Source: Pseudomonas sp. R84 (GTDB taxonomy: Bacteria > Pseudomonadota > Gammaproteobacteria > Pseudomonadales > Pseudomonadaceae). Taken from it: a stretch of 64,000 nucleotides of DNA. Location: assembly GCF_009834515.1 (NCBI RefSeq), contig NZ_CP019426.1, positions 310,001 to 374,000 on the forward strand. The letters run 5' to 3'. The notes beneath the pieces were generated by a model. It searched no databases. It saw only the letters and a list, made by a program, of their open reading frames with translations, and had not been told where the DNA came from. The position numbers were made by a program, and so were the translations under genes. Every line of letters starts with the position of its first letter. The first letter of the stretch is position 1. Below, in pieces: positions 35,773 to 41,838 of this stretch.

Positions 35773-36068
35773 TTCTGGTGGTCGCGCTGATGATGGCCGT
35801 GACCTTTCTGCCGCGCGCCTTGCCCCTGCAAGTGAATACCGAGCACTGGCCGCCGTTTGTCGCGCGGGCGCTGGAGTACTTGCCGGTGGCGATCGTCGCT
35901 GCGATCAGCCTGACTCCCTTGTTGATCAAGGATCAGCACATACAGCTCGATCGCCCGGAATTCTATGCCGCGATTCCGACGTTGCTATGTGCGTATTTCA
36001 GCAAAAACCTCTTTCTCAGTGTGGCGGTTGGGACGGCTGCGTACATTGCGCTCGGCTCTTTCATGTAG
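35751..36068 (+). CDS. azlD: AzlD-family exporter small subunit
   Basis: The small partner of AzlC, 105 residues with three membrane segments (FLILVVALMMAVTFLPRALP; VAIVAAISLTPLLI; the C-terminal LFLSVAVGTAAYIALG). The ATG at 35751 lies inside the end of azlC (22-base overlap). The 3' end overlaps the convergent LysR gene by 84 bases. Confidence 0.87.
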   Translation: MPDQTFLILVVALMMAVTFLPRALPLQVNTEHWPPFVARALEYLPVAIVAAISLTPLLIKDQHIQLDRPEFYAAIPTLLCAYFSKNLFLSVAVGTAAYIALGSFM

Positions 36069-36911
36069 CGGCAGATCGACGACATCATTCAACGCCTGGT
36101 TCGACAACTCCGGATTGTTCACCGCCAGGCGCACTTCGAGGAAATCCTCGAACCCGGGGAAAATCGTCAGGCCGTTCTTCTGCGCGGCCTCACGGGAGAC
36201 CATGCCGACCGCATCCATCTGCGTGATCAGCGACAGCGTCAGGGTCTCGCTGCACGAATAGACCATGCGCTGGCCGTTCTCGTGATTGCCCAGCCCGGCG
36301 TCGAGAAAACGCAAAAAGCTGTGGGAATACGGACAATCTTCCGCAGGACGCACCTGAAACTTGTTGCCCAGCAACGTCAGCGGATCGTTCTCCTGCCCGC
36401 AATGCGCACCGACGACTTGTACCTGCACATCCGGCAAGACAATGCTCGGCAGACCCGGCCGCTGCGGACCGATCAGCACCGCAAGGTCGAAGTCTTCGTT
36501 CTTCAGCTTGCTGAGGTTTTCCATCGACTCGGCGTAGCTGAACTCCATCTGATAATCGGGAAAAACCTCAATCAGGCGTCCGATCATTCGCCGGTTGAAA
36601 TCCGGTGACAAGGTGTTGTTCAACGCAACCTTCAACGTGCGCTGGCCCGGCACTTTCAGCGCCTCGACCTTCTCTTCCATCTGTCGCGTGGCAATCAGCA
36701 CTTTGTCCATATAGGGCGTCAGCTCAGTGCCTTGCGGCGTCAGCGTCAGCCCTTTGTTGGAACGTCGAAACAAGCGGAAACCGAACTGCTCTTCGACCTT
36801 GTTCAACTGCGCGGCCAACGCCTGCACAGTCAGGCACGAATGCTCGGCTGCGGCCGACAAAGAGCCGGTCTGCACGATGCGCATGAGGTTGCGTAAGGTT
36901 CTGCTATCCAT
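35985..36911 (-). CDS. LysR-family regulator convergent to azlD
   Basis: A 308-residue LysR-type regulator, helix-turn-helix at residues 1-60 (RTLRNLMRIVQTGSLSAAAE then QALAAQLNKVEEQF) and an effector domain from about 90. Its last 28 codons overlap the end of azlD on the opposite strand. The position suggests it controls the dioxygenase-AzlCD unit, but the promoter it would act on is more than 3 kb away, so it may serve other targets. Confidence 0.86.
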   Translation of the reverse strand: MDSRTLRNLMRIVQTGSLSAAAEHSCLTVQALAAQLNKVEEQFGFRLFRRSNKGLTLTPQGTELTPYMDKVLIATRQMEEKVEALKVPGQRTLKVALNNTLSPDFNRRMIGRLIEVFPDYQMEFSYAESMENLSKLKNEDFDLAVLIGPQRPGLPSIVLPDVQVQVVGAHCGQENDPLTLLGNKFQVRPAEDCPYSHSFLRFLDAGLGNHENGQRMVYSCSETLTLSLITQMDAVGMVSREAAQKNGLTIFPGFEDFLEVRLAVNNPELSNQALNDVVDLPLHERAERNVRSRPNRHTEKEVFAEIRT

Positions 36912-37244
36912 GGGTAATGCCCTCTGAAGTGGGCTGGGTATTGTTGTTTACGAGACTGTCGGTCAGGCGCCATATGCTGGCTATATTCCTGTACCTGAGC
37001 ATAGTTGTCGCGGGTTTAGTAGCGAATTGATGTCCTCGCCGATGGCTGGAGGCTGACACAGGATCGGGGTTTTTGGTGACGTGGGGGTGATGGGGGTCAA
37101 AAAAAGTGCGTGGTTTTGGTGCGTGAGATGGGTTTTCGTCGCCGATACCTAGCGAAATTATTATTCGGTTATGTATTAAAAACTAATTTGTATCCGTATC
37201 TGTACTACGCTCATATTCATGTACCTAATCAAGGAGGCGGCTAA
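36912..37244. other. Gene-free divergent promoter region with a spaced direct repeat
   Basis: The 333 bases between the LysR gene and the antitoxin gene hold no gene. They contain two copies of ATATTC-N-TGTACCT-N-A-N-CA at 36983-37001 and 37213-37231 (16 of 19 identical), the second close to the antitoxin start, and GTATCCGTATCTGTAC just before it. These may be autoregulatory sites of the antitoxin. Confidence 0.4.
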
Positions 37245-37652
37245 ATGCCCACCTCATCCCCAGCCCTCACCCCACGCGAACAACTCGACGCCCCCGAAGC
37301 TGGTCGCGTCGCGTTGAAGTTCTTCTTCAACCTTATGGAGCGTTGGGGATGCAGCGCCGAGCAGCAGCGCACACTGTTGGGAGGCGTTGGCAACACCACG
37401 TTCTACAAATATAAACACCTGCCGAATATACGCCTGCCTAACGACACTCTAGAGCGCATCTCCTACCTGATGGGCATTCACAAGGCGTTGAGCATCATCT
37501 TCAGTAACAGCCGTGAGCGCGCCTACTCATGGGTCAGCAGTCCGAACACGGCGGCGCCGTTCAATGGGCGAACGGCGCTGGATTACATGCTCGCCGGACG
37601 CGTAGTCGATATCGCCGATGTACGCCGCTACCTTGATGGGGTGCGCGGTTGA
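37245..37652 (+). CDS. MbcA/ParS/Xre-type antitoxin (DUF2384)
   Basis: The antitoxin of a RES-type toxin-antitoxin pair, 135 residues. The N-terminal part contains an Xre-like DNA-binding segment (WGCSAEQQRTLLGGVGNTTF) and the C-terminal part the toxin-binding domain, including IHKALSIIFSNSRERAYSWV, NTAAPFNGRTALDYMLAGRV and a final helix. GGAGG lies 8 bases before the ATG. It overlaps the toxin gene by 4 bases and probably represses the operon through the repeats upstream. Confidence 0.88.
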   Translation: MPTSSPALTPREQLDAPEAGRVALKFFFNLMERWGCSAEQQRTLLGGVGNTTFYKYKHLPNIRLPNDTLERISYLMGIHKALSIIFSNSRERAYSWVSSPNTAAPFNGRTALDYMLAGRVVDIADVRRYLDGVRG

Positions 37653-38329
37653 AGGCGCTCGATTTGGTTGATGTGGCCTGGCCGCGAGCCTATCGGATCG
37701 TAAACAGCAGCTTCCCGCCGATTGCGCTGTTCGAAGACGTGCTCGATCCAGAAGACCTGGAAGTTGCCTACGCGCTGGAAGCGCTGACCAATGATCGCCT
37801 GATAGAACAGGCCGGCGTACTCGCCCGCGTGCGACCCGAAGATCGACTCTTCGGCCCCGGTTCGACCCCGGTGATGGCTGCGTTCACCCACATCGGCAAA
37901 CGCAGTCGGTTCTGCGATGGCACCTTCGGCGTCTACTACGCTGCGAGCAGTCAGGCTGCGGCCATCGCCGAAACTTGTTATCACCAGGAACGATTTCTTG
38001 CGGCGACCCAAGAAGCGGACCTTGAATTGACCATGCGGACTTACGTCAATCGGGTGGTTAAACCGTTACACGACATTCGCCACGATCACCCCGAATTGCA
38101 CAATCCGGATCCCGAGGCTTATGGGCCGTCTCAGCTATTCGCCCGGCAACTGCGCGAAACTGAGTCGTGGGGACTGCTCTACAGCAGCGTCCGCCTGCCG
38201 GGCCATGAATGTGTCGCCGCGTTTCGACCGCCAGCGGTTTCGATTCCCAAGCAGGGCAAGCATTTGCGGTATGTGTGGAGTGCGAGTCAGCAGAAGATTT
38301 CGTTTGTGCTTGAGATCAGTCAGGTCTGA
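37649..38329 (+). CDS. RES-domain NAD+-degrading toxin
   Basis: The toxin partner, 226 residues. RES toxins consume NAD+ and stop growth. The conserved residues are present: an arginine in PRAYRIVN near residue 16, tyrosines in FGVYYAASSQ, the glutamate in AAIAETCYHQE and a serine in GLLYSSVRLPG. The start is a TTG whose last two bases are shared with the antitoxin stop (TTGA). The whole pair appears intact. Confidence 0.88.
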   Translation: MKALDLVDVAWPRAYRIVNSSFPPIALFEDVLDPEDLEVAYALEALTNDRLIEQAGVLARVRPEDRLFGPGSTPVMAAFTHIGKRSRFCDGTFGVYYAASSQAAAIAETCYHQERFLAATQEADLELTMRTYVNRVVKPLHDIRHDHPELHNPDPEAYGPSQLFARQLRETESWGLLYSSVRLPGHECVAAFRPPAVSIPKQGKHLRYVWSASQQKISFVLEISQV

Positions 38330-38336
38330 AACGCAA

Positions 38337-38358
38337 AAGCCCTCGCATCGGCGAGGGC
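38337..38358 (-). terminator. Hairpin terminator of the DUF3077 gene
   Basis: A stem AGGCCCTCGC/GCGAGGGCT with a 4-base loop, followed on the minus strand by TTTTGC. It lies 14 bases after the DUF3077 stop, and on the plus strand it also follows the RES gene. Confidence 0.75.
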
Positions 38359-38371
38359 CTGACACCGGCGT

Positions 38372-38653
38372 TTACATCAACGGCTTGTCTGGCGGCGCAT
38401 CCATCACTTTCACGACATCATCGATCAGCGCTTTGCTTAACTCCTGCAGATACTGCGAGGCATAAACGTGAAGATCAGGATCGCGCGAGACTGAAGTGTC
38501 CGCAGTGAGCAGGCGTGAAATGTGAAGCAAGTGTGAGGCATGGGAAAGGGCGGCAATCACCGGCACACCACGATTGGTGCGGAACATCGCCTGATTGGAT
38601 TGGAAGGAAAAGTGGGTGAGGCCGAGAGTTTTCAGATCTTGAGAATGGGTCAT
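38372..38653 (-). CDS. DUF3077-family small protein
   Basis: A 93-residue member of the DUF3077 family, which is abundant in Pseudomonas and uncharacterised. The family pattern is seen as MFRTNRGVPVIAALSHASHL followed by a helix ending LQELSKALIDDVVKVMD. Its ATG overlaps the stop of a 24-residue leader frame (ATGA), and a C4-like RNA element lies further upstream on the same strand. The same arrangement is found at 4655-5200. Confidence 0.82.
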   Translation of the reverse strand: MTHSQDLKTLGLTHFSFQSNQAMFRTNRGVPVIAALSHASHLLHISRLLTADTSVSRDPDLHVYASQYLQELSKALIDDVVKVMDAPPDKPLM

Positions 38654-38724
38654 TTCGGTTCACCCGCCGTTCGAGATGGACGGGCGTGAAGTGACCGGTA
38701 TGCTGACGGATCAATGCTTTTCAT
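38650..38724 (-). CDS. 24-residue leader frame coupled to DUF3077
   Basis: An ATG at 38724 with AGGGAG 8 bases upstream opens a 24-residue frame (MKSIDPSAYRSLHARPSRTA then GEPK) whose TGA overlaps the DUF3077 ATG. This is a standard translational-coupling layout. The peptide is basic and has no recognised motif. Confidence 0.5.
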   Translation of the reverse strand: MKSIDPSAYRSLHARPSRTAGEPK

Positions 38725-38792
38725 TTGTGAACTCCCTGTATCAAATGAGAGCTGCCAATTCGTTATCAGACGAATGGGTGGCAGCTATGCGC

Positions 38793-38968
38793 GGGCTGAT
38801 AAACCGGAGATACAGGAACCCGGCAGACCCGAAGGTCTCCCACGCACAGCCGCCATTGCACGGTAATGCAGACACAAAAAATGCGCCGGCAAACGTGAGT
38901 TGGGGCGCTGGTGCGCCTGTATCTTACCCGGGTTATCAGGCCCGGTCGCTGAATTGGCAGCGACGGGT
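38793..38968 (-). ncRNA. C4-type antisense RNA element, copy B
   Basis: On the minus strand the element opens with the same 18-base hairpin as copy A (38947-38964). The segment at 38928-38943 is complementary (14 of 15 with one bulge) to 38793-38807, and 38916-38924 is perfectly complementary to 38808-38816. A GGCGC/GCGCC hairpin and a UUCG-capped stem (38822-38841) lie between. Compared with copy A the stem changes on both sides at two base pairs while a G-G mismatch is kept, and the self-complementary segments differ entirely. This supports a C4-class antisense RNA with its own specificity. Confidence 0.78.
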
Positions 38969-39038
38969 TTGACGGTAGCTTGCGGAGGACGGATGCGCAA
39001 TCGTGGCCAGGTGGTGGCTGCTGGTGTTTTCTTTGCAG

Positions 39039-39076
39039 TGCAACACTTATGTTGCATGTGCAGCAAATATGTTGCA
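39039..39076. promoter_or_regulatory. Twin palindromic operator of hicAB
   Basis: TGCAACACTTATGTTGCA (39039-39056) and TGCAGCAAATATGTTGCA (39059-39076) are near-identical dyads whose centres are 20 bases apart, two helical turns. They lie 33-70 bases before hicA, as expected for a HicB operator. Confidence 0.75.
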
Positions 39077-39108
39077 CATTCGCTTTACCGAAACGGCGAG
39101 TGATGCAC

Positions 39109-39291
39109 ATGAAGTACAGCGAGTTTCGGCGATGGTTGAAAGCCCAAGGCGTAGAGTTCCAAAACGGCAAGGGTAGCCACTTCAAGGTTTCCTTGAACGG
39201 CAAATCAACTGTGTTTCCCGACCACGGAGCCAAGGAAATGGGCGAAGGGTTGAGAAAATCGATAATCAAACAGCTGGGCCTCAAGGATTGA
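39109..39291 (+). CDS. hicA: HicA mRNA interferase toxin
   Basis: A 60-residue double-stranded-RNA-binding-fold ribonuclease toxin. The start MKYSEFRRWLKAQGVEF and the catalytic histidine in GKGSHFKV (H24), followed by FPDHGAKEMGEGL, are characteristic. The ATG at 39109 is preferred over the one at 39103 because GGCGAG is 8 bases upstream. hicB follows after 31 bases. Confidence 0.93.
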   Translation: MKYSEFRRWLKAQGVEFQNGKGSHFKVSLNGKSTVFPDHGAKEMGEGLRKSIIKQLGLKD

Positions 39292-39322
39292 GGCCCAGTT
39301 GTACCCCATGAGAGGAATCGTG

Positions 39323-39748
39323 ATGTTCGAATATGCGTTGGAAGTTCACGAAGAGCCGGACAGTGTCTGGTTGTCCTGCGCAGAAATTCCAGAGATGCAC
39401 GCCGTTGGCGACACCCTTGAACAGGCGCTCGACAGTGCTATCGATGCCATCGAGACCGCCCTGTCGATCTACGTCGATGATCGTCGATTGATTCCGACGG
39501 GGCAGGCGGGAGAACAGAAAAGTGACGTCGTGTTGCGTCTGCCTACGCTGACCGCAGCGAAGGTTGCGCTTTGGAATACGCTCCTGGAGTCCGGTGTGAG
39601 CAAAGCCGAACTGGCGCGTCGGCTAGGAGTGCAAAGGCCTCAGGTAGACCGACTGGTGGATTTTCTGCACCACTCAAAGATCGAGAATGTTGAGCGTGCG
39701 TTGCAACAGCTTGGGCGAAGGATCTCGCTTTCGGTTGAAGCAGCCTAG
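39323..39748 (+). CDS. hicB: HicB antitoxin with C-terminal helix-turn-helix
   Basis: The antitoxin of HicA, 141 residues. The N-terminal degraded RNase-H-like fold carries MFEYALEVHEEPDSVWLSC and GDTLEQALDSAIDAIETAL, and the C-terminal HTH is SGVSKAELARRLGVQRPQVD. AGAGGA lies 6 bases before the ATG at 39323. The twin palindromes upstream of hicA are its likely binding sites. Confidence 0.92.
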   Translation: MFEYALEVHEEPDSVWLSCAEIPEMHAVGDTLEQALDSAIDAIETALSIYVDDRRLIPTGQAGEQKSDVVLRLPTLTAAKVALWNTLLESGVSKAELARRLGVQRPQVDRLVDFLHHSKIENVERALQQLGRRISLSVEAA

Positions 39749-39938
39749 GTTCCGCATTTAACGTTGGGAAACGCCACCATAGCGATCAACCTAAGAGAGC
39801 CTATTCTGAAAAACGTGTGCGGCTCGGTGTTTTTAAGCAGACATATTGAGGCTCAATTTGGTTGCTGATGGTGTTGTATCTGGGCAAAGCTCAGCAACTT
39901 GTCCGTAGCCTTCCTTAAGCAACTGAAAGGAATCATCG

Positions 39939-40223
39939 ATGGTCGATGAACTGGAGGAATTCCAGAAGAACTTGCTGGAATCTGTACGTCAGATGAAAGC
40001 CGGAAAGGCCGCACGCGTGACTCAAGTGCCGCTCTCTGCGGCAGCAGAAGCGCGTGCCAAAGTGGGCGTTTCTCAAAGTGCGTTTGCCAAACTGATCGGT
40101 GTGAGTCTGCGGACTTTGCAGGATTGGGAGCAGGGGCGCAGGCAGCCGACAGGTGCAGCGCAAACCCTGTTGCGCGTTGCAAGTCAGCATCCTGAAGCGT
40201 TGCGGGATCTGCATTCTGCTTAA
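39939..40223 (+). CDS. HigA-type XRE antitoxin without visible toxin
   Basis: A 94-residue antitoxin-like protein. The HTH is GVSQSAFAKLIGVSLRTLQD followed by WEQGRRQPTGAAQTLLRVA, typical of HigA/NadS-type antitoxins encoded after a RelE/HigB-type toxin. The 190 bases upstream (39749-39938) have no intact toxin gene, and the gene downstream is on the other strand. AAAGGA precedes the ATG. It is probably an orphan left after loss of its toxin. Confidence 0.82.
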   Translation: MVDELEEFQKNLLESVRQMKAGKAARVTQVPLSAAAEARAKVGVSQSAFAKLIGVSLRTLQDWEQGRRQPTGAAQTLLRVASQHPEALRDLHSA

Positions 40224-40235
40224 AGTCTGAACCAA

Positions 40236-40268
40236 CAAAGCCCTTGCATTTCTACAGGGGCTTTTTCC
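40236..40268 (+). terminator. Terminator after the orphan antitoxin
   Basis: AAAGCCCTTG pairs with CAGGGGCTTT around an 8-base loop, followed by TTT. The sequence is nearly the same as the one at 41643-41676. Confidence 0.8.
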
Positions 40269-40287
40269 GTAACGTATGCCTTGCCGC

Positions 40288-41445
40288 CTAACTCCCTTCT
40301 ATCAAAGCCCGCTCTTCCAGCCAGATCTCTTGAACAAACTGATCTGTAATCGCGTAAATCCCGTGCCCGCGTCGCATGATGATGTTCTCGGCAACCAGTG
40401 CAATTACCACCGGTTGAATCTCTTCGACCCGTACCTCTCGCCCGACTGACTTTGAATACTCAGCCGCTGCGTCAGTGGAGAAAATTCCGCGAGCATCGCC
40501 TGCTGTAGAGGCGATCTTGTTGAAAACGGCTTGAGCGAGGCTACCCAGTTGCTCGACTTTTTCCAGCTCGATGCTCGCCGCTGCCGAGCGCAATGTGCTG
40601 GCGATTACCGGTAGGAAAACATCGGGCTGGCCCTCTTGCTGCAAGAGTTGGCGTAGGGCCTTCAGCATTTCTTCAGGTCGATTGTCCAAAGTGTCGAACG
40701 CCTCGATAGCGGCTTCGAGGGACGGCAGTTTGTCCTTCTTCACGGTCATTGCGAGTCGGTTGAGCAGGAATTCAACGTAATCGCCTTTCAGCAATGGGTA
40801 GGCTGCGGACGTGGCGCCGGAAAAGGCGTGGTTGCGTTTGGCGGTCAGTTCGCTGACTTGCGCTCTGTGCGAACCTGTTCCGATAAATAGAAAGTATCCC
40901 GGCGTTTTCGGACGAGGGTTGATTGCATCGCGAGCGGCTTTGAGTGCCAGGAGCAGCTGATTGCCGTCGTCTGAGGAAATGGCGTGCTGGACCTCGTCAA
41001 TGATCAACACCAGATCAGTCTTGGCTTGTTCCACGACTTCGGTGAGTGCTTGCGCCAGTGTTGGGCCATCGACGTTGCCAATGCTGTTGAGTTTGAAGCC
41101 GAACTTGAATCCCCCGGCGCCGATTTCAACATTGCTGACTCGCTTGAATGTTTCCAAGGCAGAGGAGCCAGGTGTTTGCAGATCTTTCAGGGTTTCCCGG
41201 ATGGCGTTGTGCACGAGCGTTGCCGGGTTAGCCAGAGTGTCGCTCCATAAGTCGACGTAGATGACCAAAGCACCAGCTTCTTCCAAGGCAGGGATGAGGT
41301 CGTTCCTCAGAAACGTTGTTTTACCTGTGCGGCGTAGACCAGATAGAAATAGACCTGAGCGCAGACCTTCGTCGAGCACACCTGGATTGAGAAGCTGGTT
41401 AGCCATTGACTCGGCCAGTTCTGGGCGCTGAAAAATGCTGCTCAT
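40288..41445 (-). CDS. Stand-alone AAA-type ATPase
   Basis: A 385-residue ATPase of the AAA_16/archaeal-ATPase-like group. Walker A is FLSGLRRTGKTTFLRNDLIP near residue 33-52, Walker B is VLIIDEVQHAISS near 152, and a C-terminal winged-helix region includes the GIFSTDAAAEYSKSVGRE and IMRRGHGIYAITDQFVQEI segments. No partner gene is attached; its neighbours are an orphan antitoxin and the prophage attachment site. Upstream is a TATGTGTACACCATA dyad (41461-41475). Its role is unknown; similar proteins occur in mobile islands. Confidence 0.78.
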   Translation of the reverse strand: MSSIFQRPELAESMANQLLNPGVLDEGLRSGLFLSGLRRTGKTTFLRNDLIPALEEAGALVIYVDLWSDTLANPATLVHNAIRETLKDLQTPGSSALETFKRVSNVEIGAGGFKFGFKLNSIGNVDGPTLAQALTEVVEQAKTDLVLIIDEVQHAISSDDGNQLLLALKAARDAINPRPKTPGYFLFIGTGSHRAQVSELTAKRNHAFSGATSAAYPLLKGDYVEFLLNRLAMTVKKDKLPSLEAAIEAFDTLDNRPEEMLKALRQLLQQEGQPDVFLPVIASTLRSAAASIELEKVEQLGSLAQAVFNKIASTAGDARGIFSTDAAAEYSKSVGREVRVEEIQPVVIALVAENIIMRRGHGIYAITDQFVQEIWLEERALIEGS

Positions 41446-41642
41446 ACGATTACACCTTTTTATGTGTACACCATAATTATTGCTATTTCATAATTTAGCA
41501 TAAAGATGGAAATGTGAACCGTTGGTTCAAAGTCCGCGCTTTCGAAGTGTGTAAGAGGAAGTGTGGCTAATTGCGCGAAGTGCGAGGGGAGAAGCTATTT
41601 TCACTGAGGGTAAACTGCCAAGAATATAAACACCCCAGAAAC

Positions 41643-41676
41643 AACAAAGCCCCTGCATTTCTGCAGGGGCTTCGTT
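41643..41676 (-). terminator. Terminator downstream of the tRNA fragment
   Basis: On the minus strand GAAGCCCCTGCA pairs with TGCAGGGGCTTT around a short loop, followed by GTTGTTTC. In the uninterrupted chromosome it would terminate the tRNA-Thr transcript. Confidence 0.75.
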
Positions 41677-41681
41677 TTGTA

Positions 41682-41726
41682 TGGTGCCGGCACCAGGAGT
41701 CGAACCCGGGACCTACTGATTACAAG
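41682..41726 (-). other. Left attachment site: 3' 45 bases of tRNA-Thr(TGT)
   Basis: The minus strand reads CTTGTAATCAGTAGGTCCCG then GGTTCGACTCCTGG and TGCCGGCACCA, that is, the anticodon loop with TGT, the variable region, the T arm and the acceptor end with CCA of tRNA-Thr. The 5' half is absent; the sequence beyond 41727 is unrelated. The CCA end faces the chromosome and the broken end faces the integrase gene 113 bases away. This is the left attachment core of a prophage integrated into the tRNA gene. Confidence 0.88.
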
Positions 41727-41838
41727 GAAGGTGCTTCAAGCATACAAATCAAGCACTTACGTGATTACTTGTTACGTCCAGACGCGCCAAAGCCCGCGTA
41801 GATAGCGGGCCTTGGTTCGCTTGTTACGTCCGATTTGC

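Noticed and set aside
38785..39066. Ash/Icd-like short protein frame over C4 copy B (a similar one lies over copy A at 4960-5172)
   Set aside because: The peptide similarity (AMAAVRGRPSGLP and FMAAVFGTPSGVP) comes from the conserved RNA stem itself. The third-base pattern follows base pairing and not coding, and no ribosome binding site fits.
41682..41757. Full tRNA gene at the prophage border
   Set aside because: Only the 3' 45 bases match tRNA-Thr. The sequence beyond 41727 cannot form the D arm or the 5' acceptor strand.
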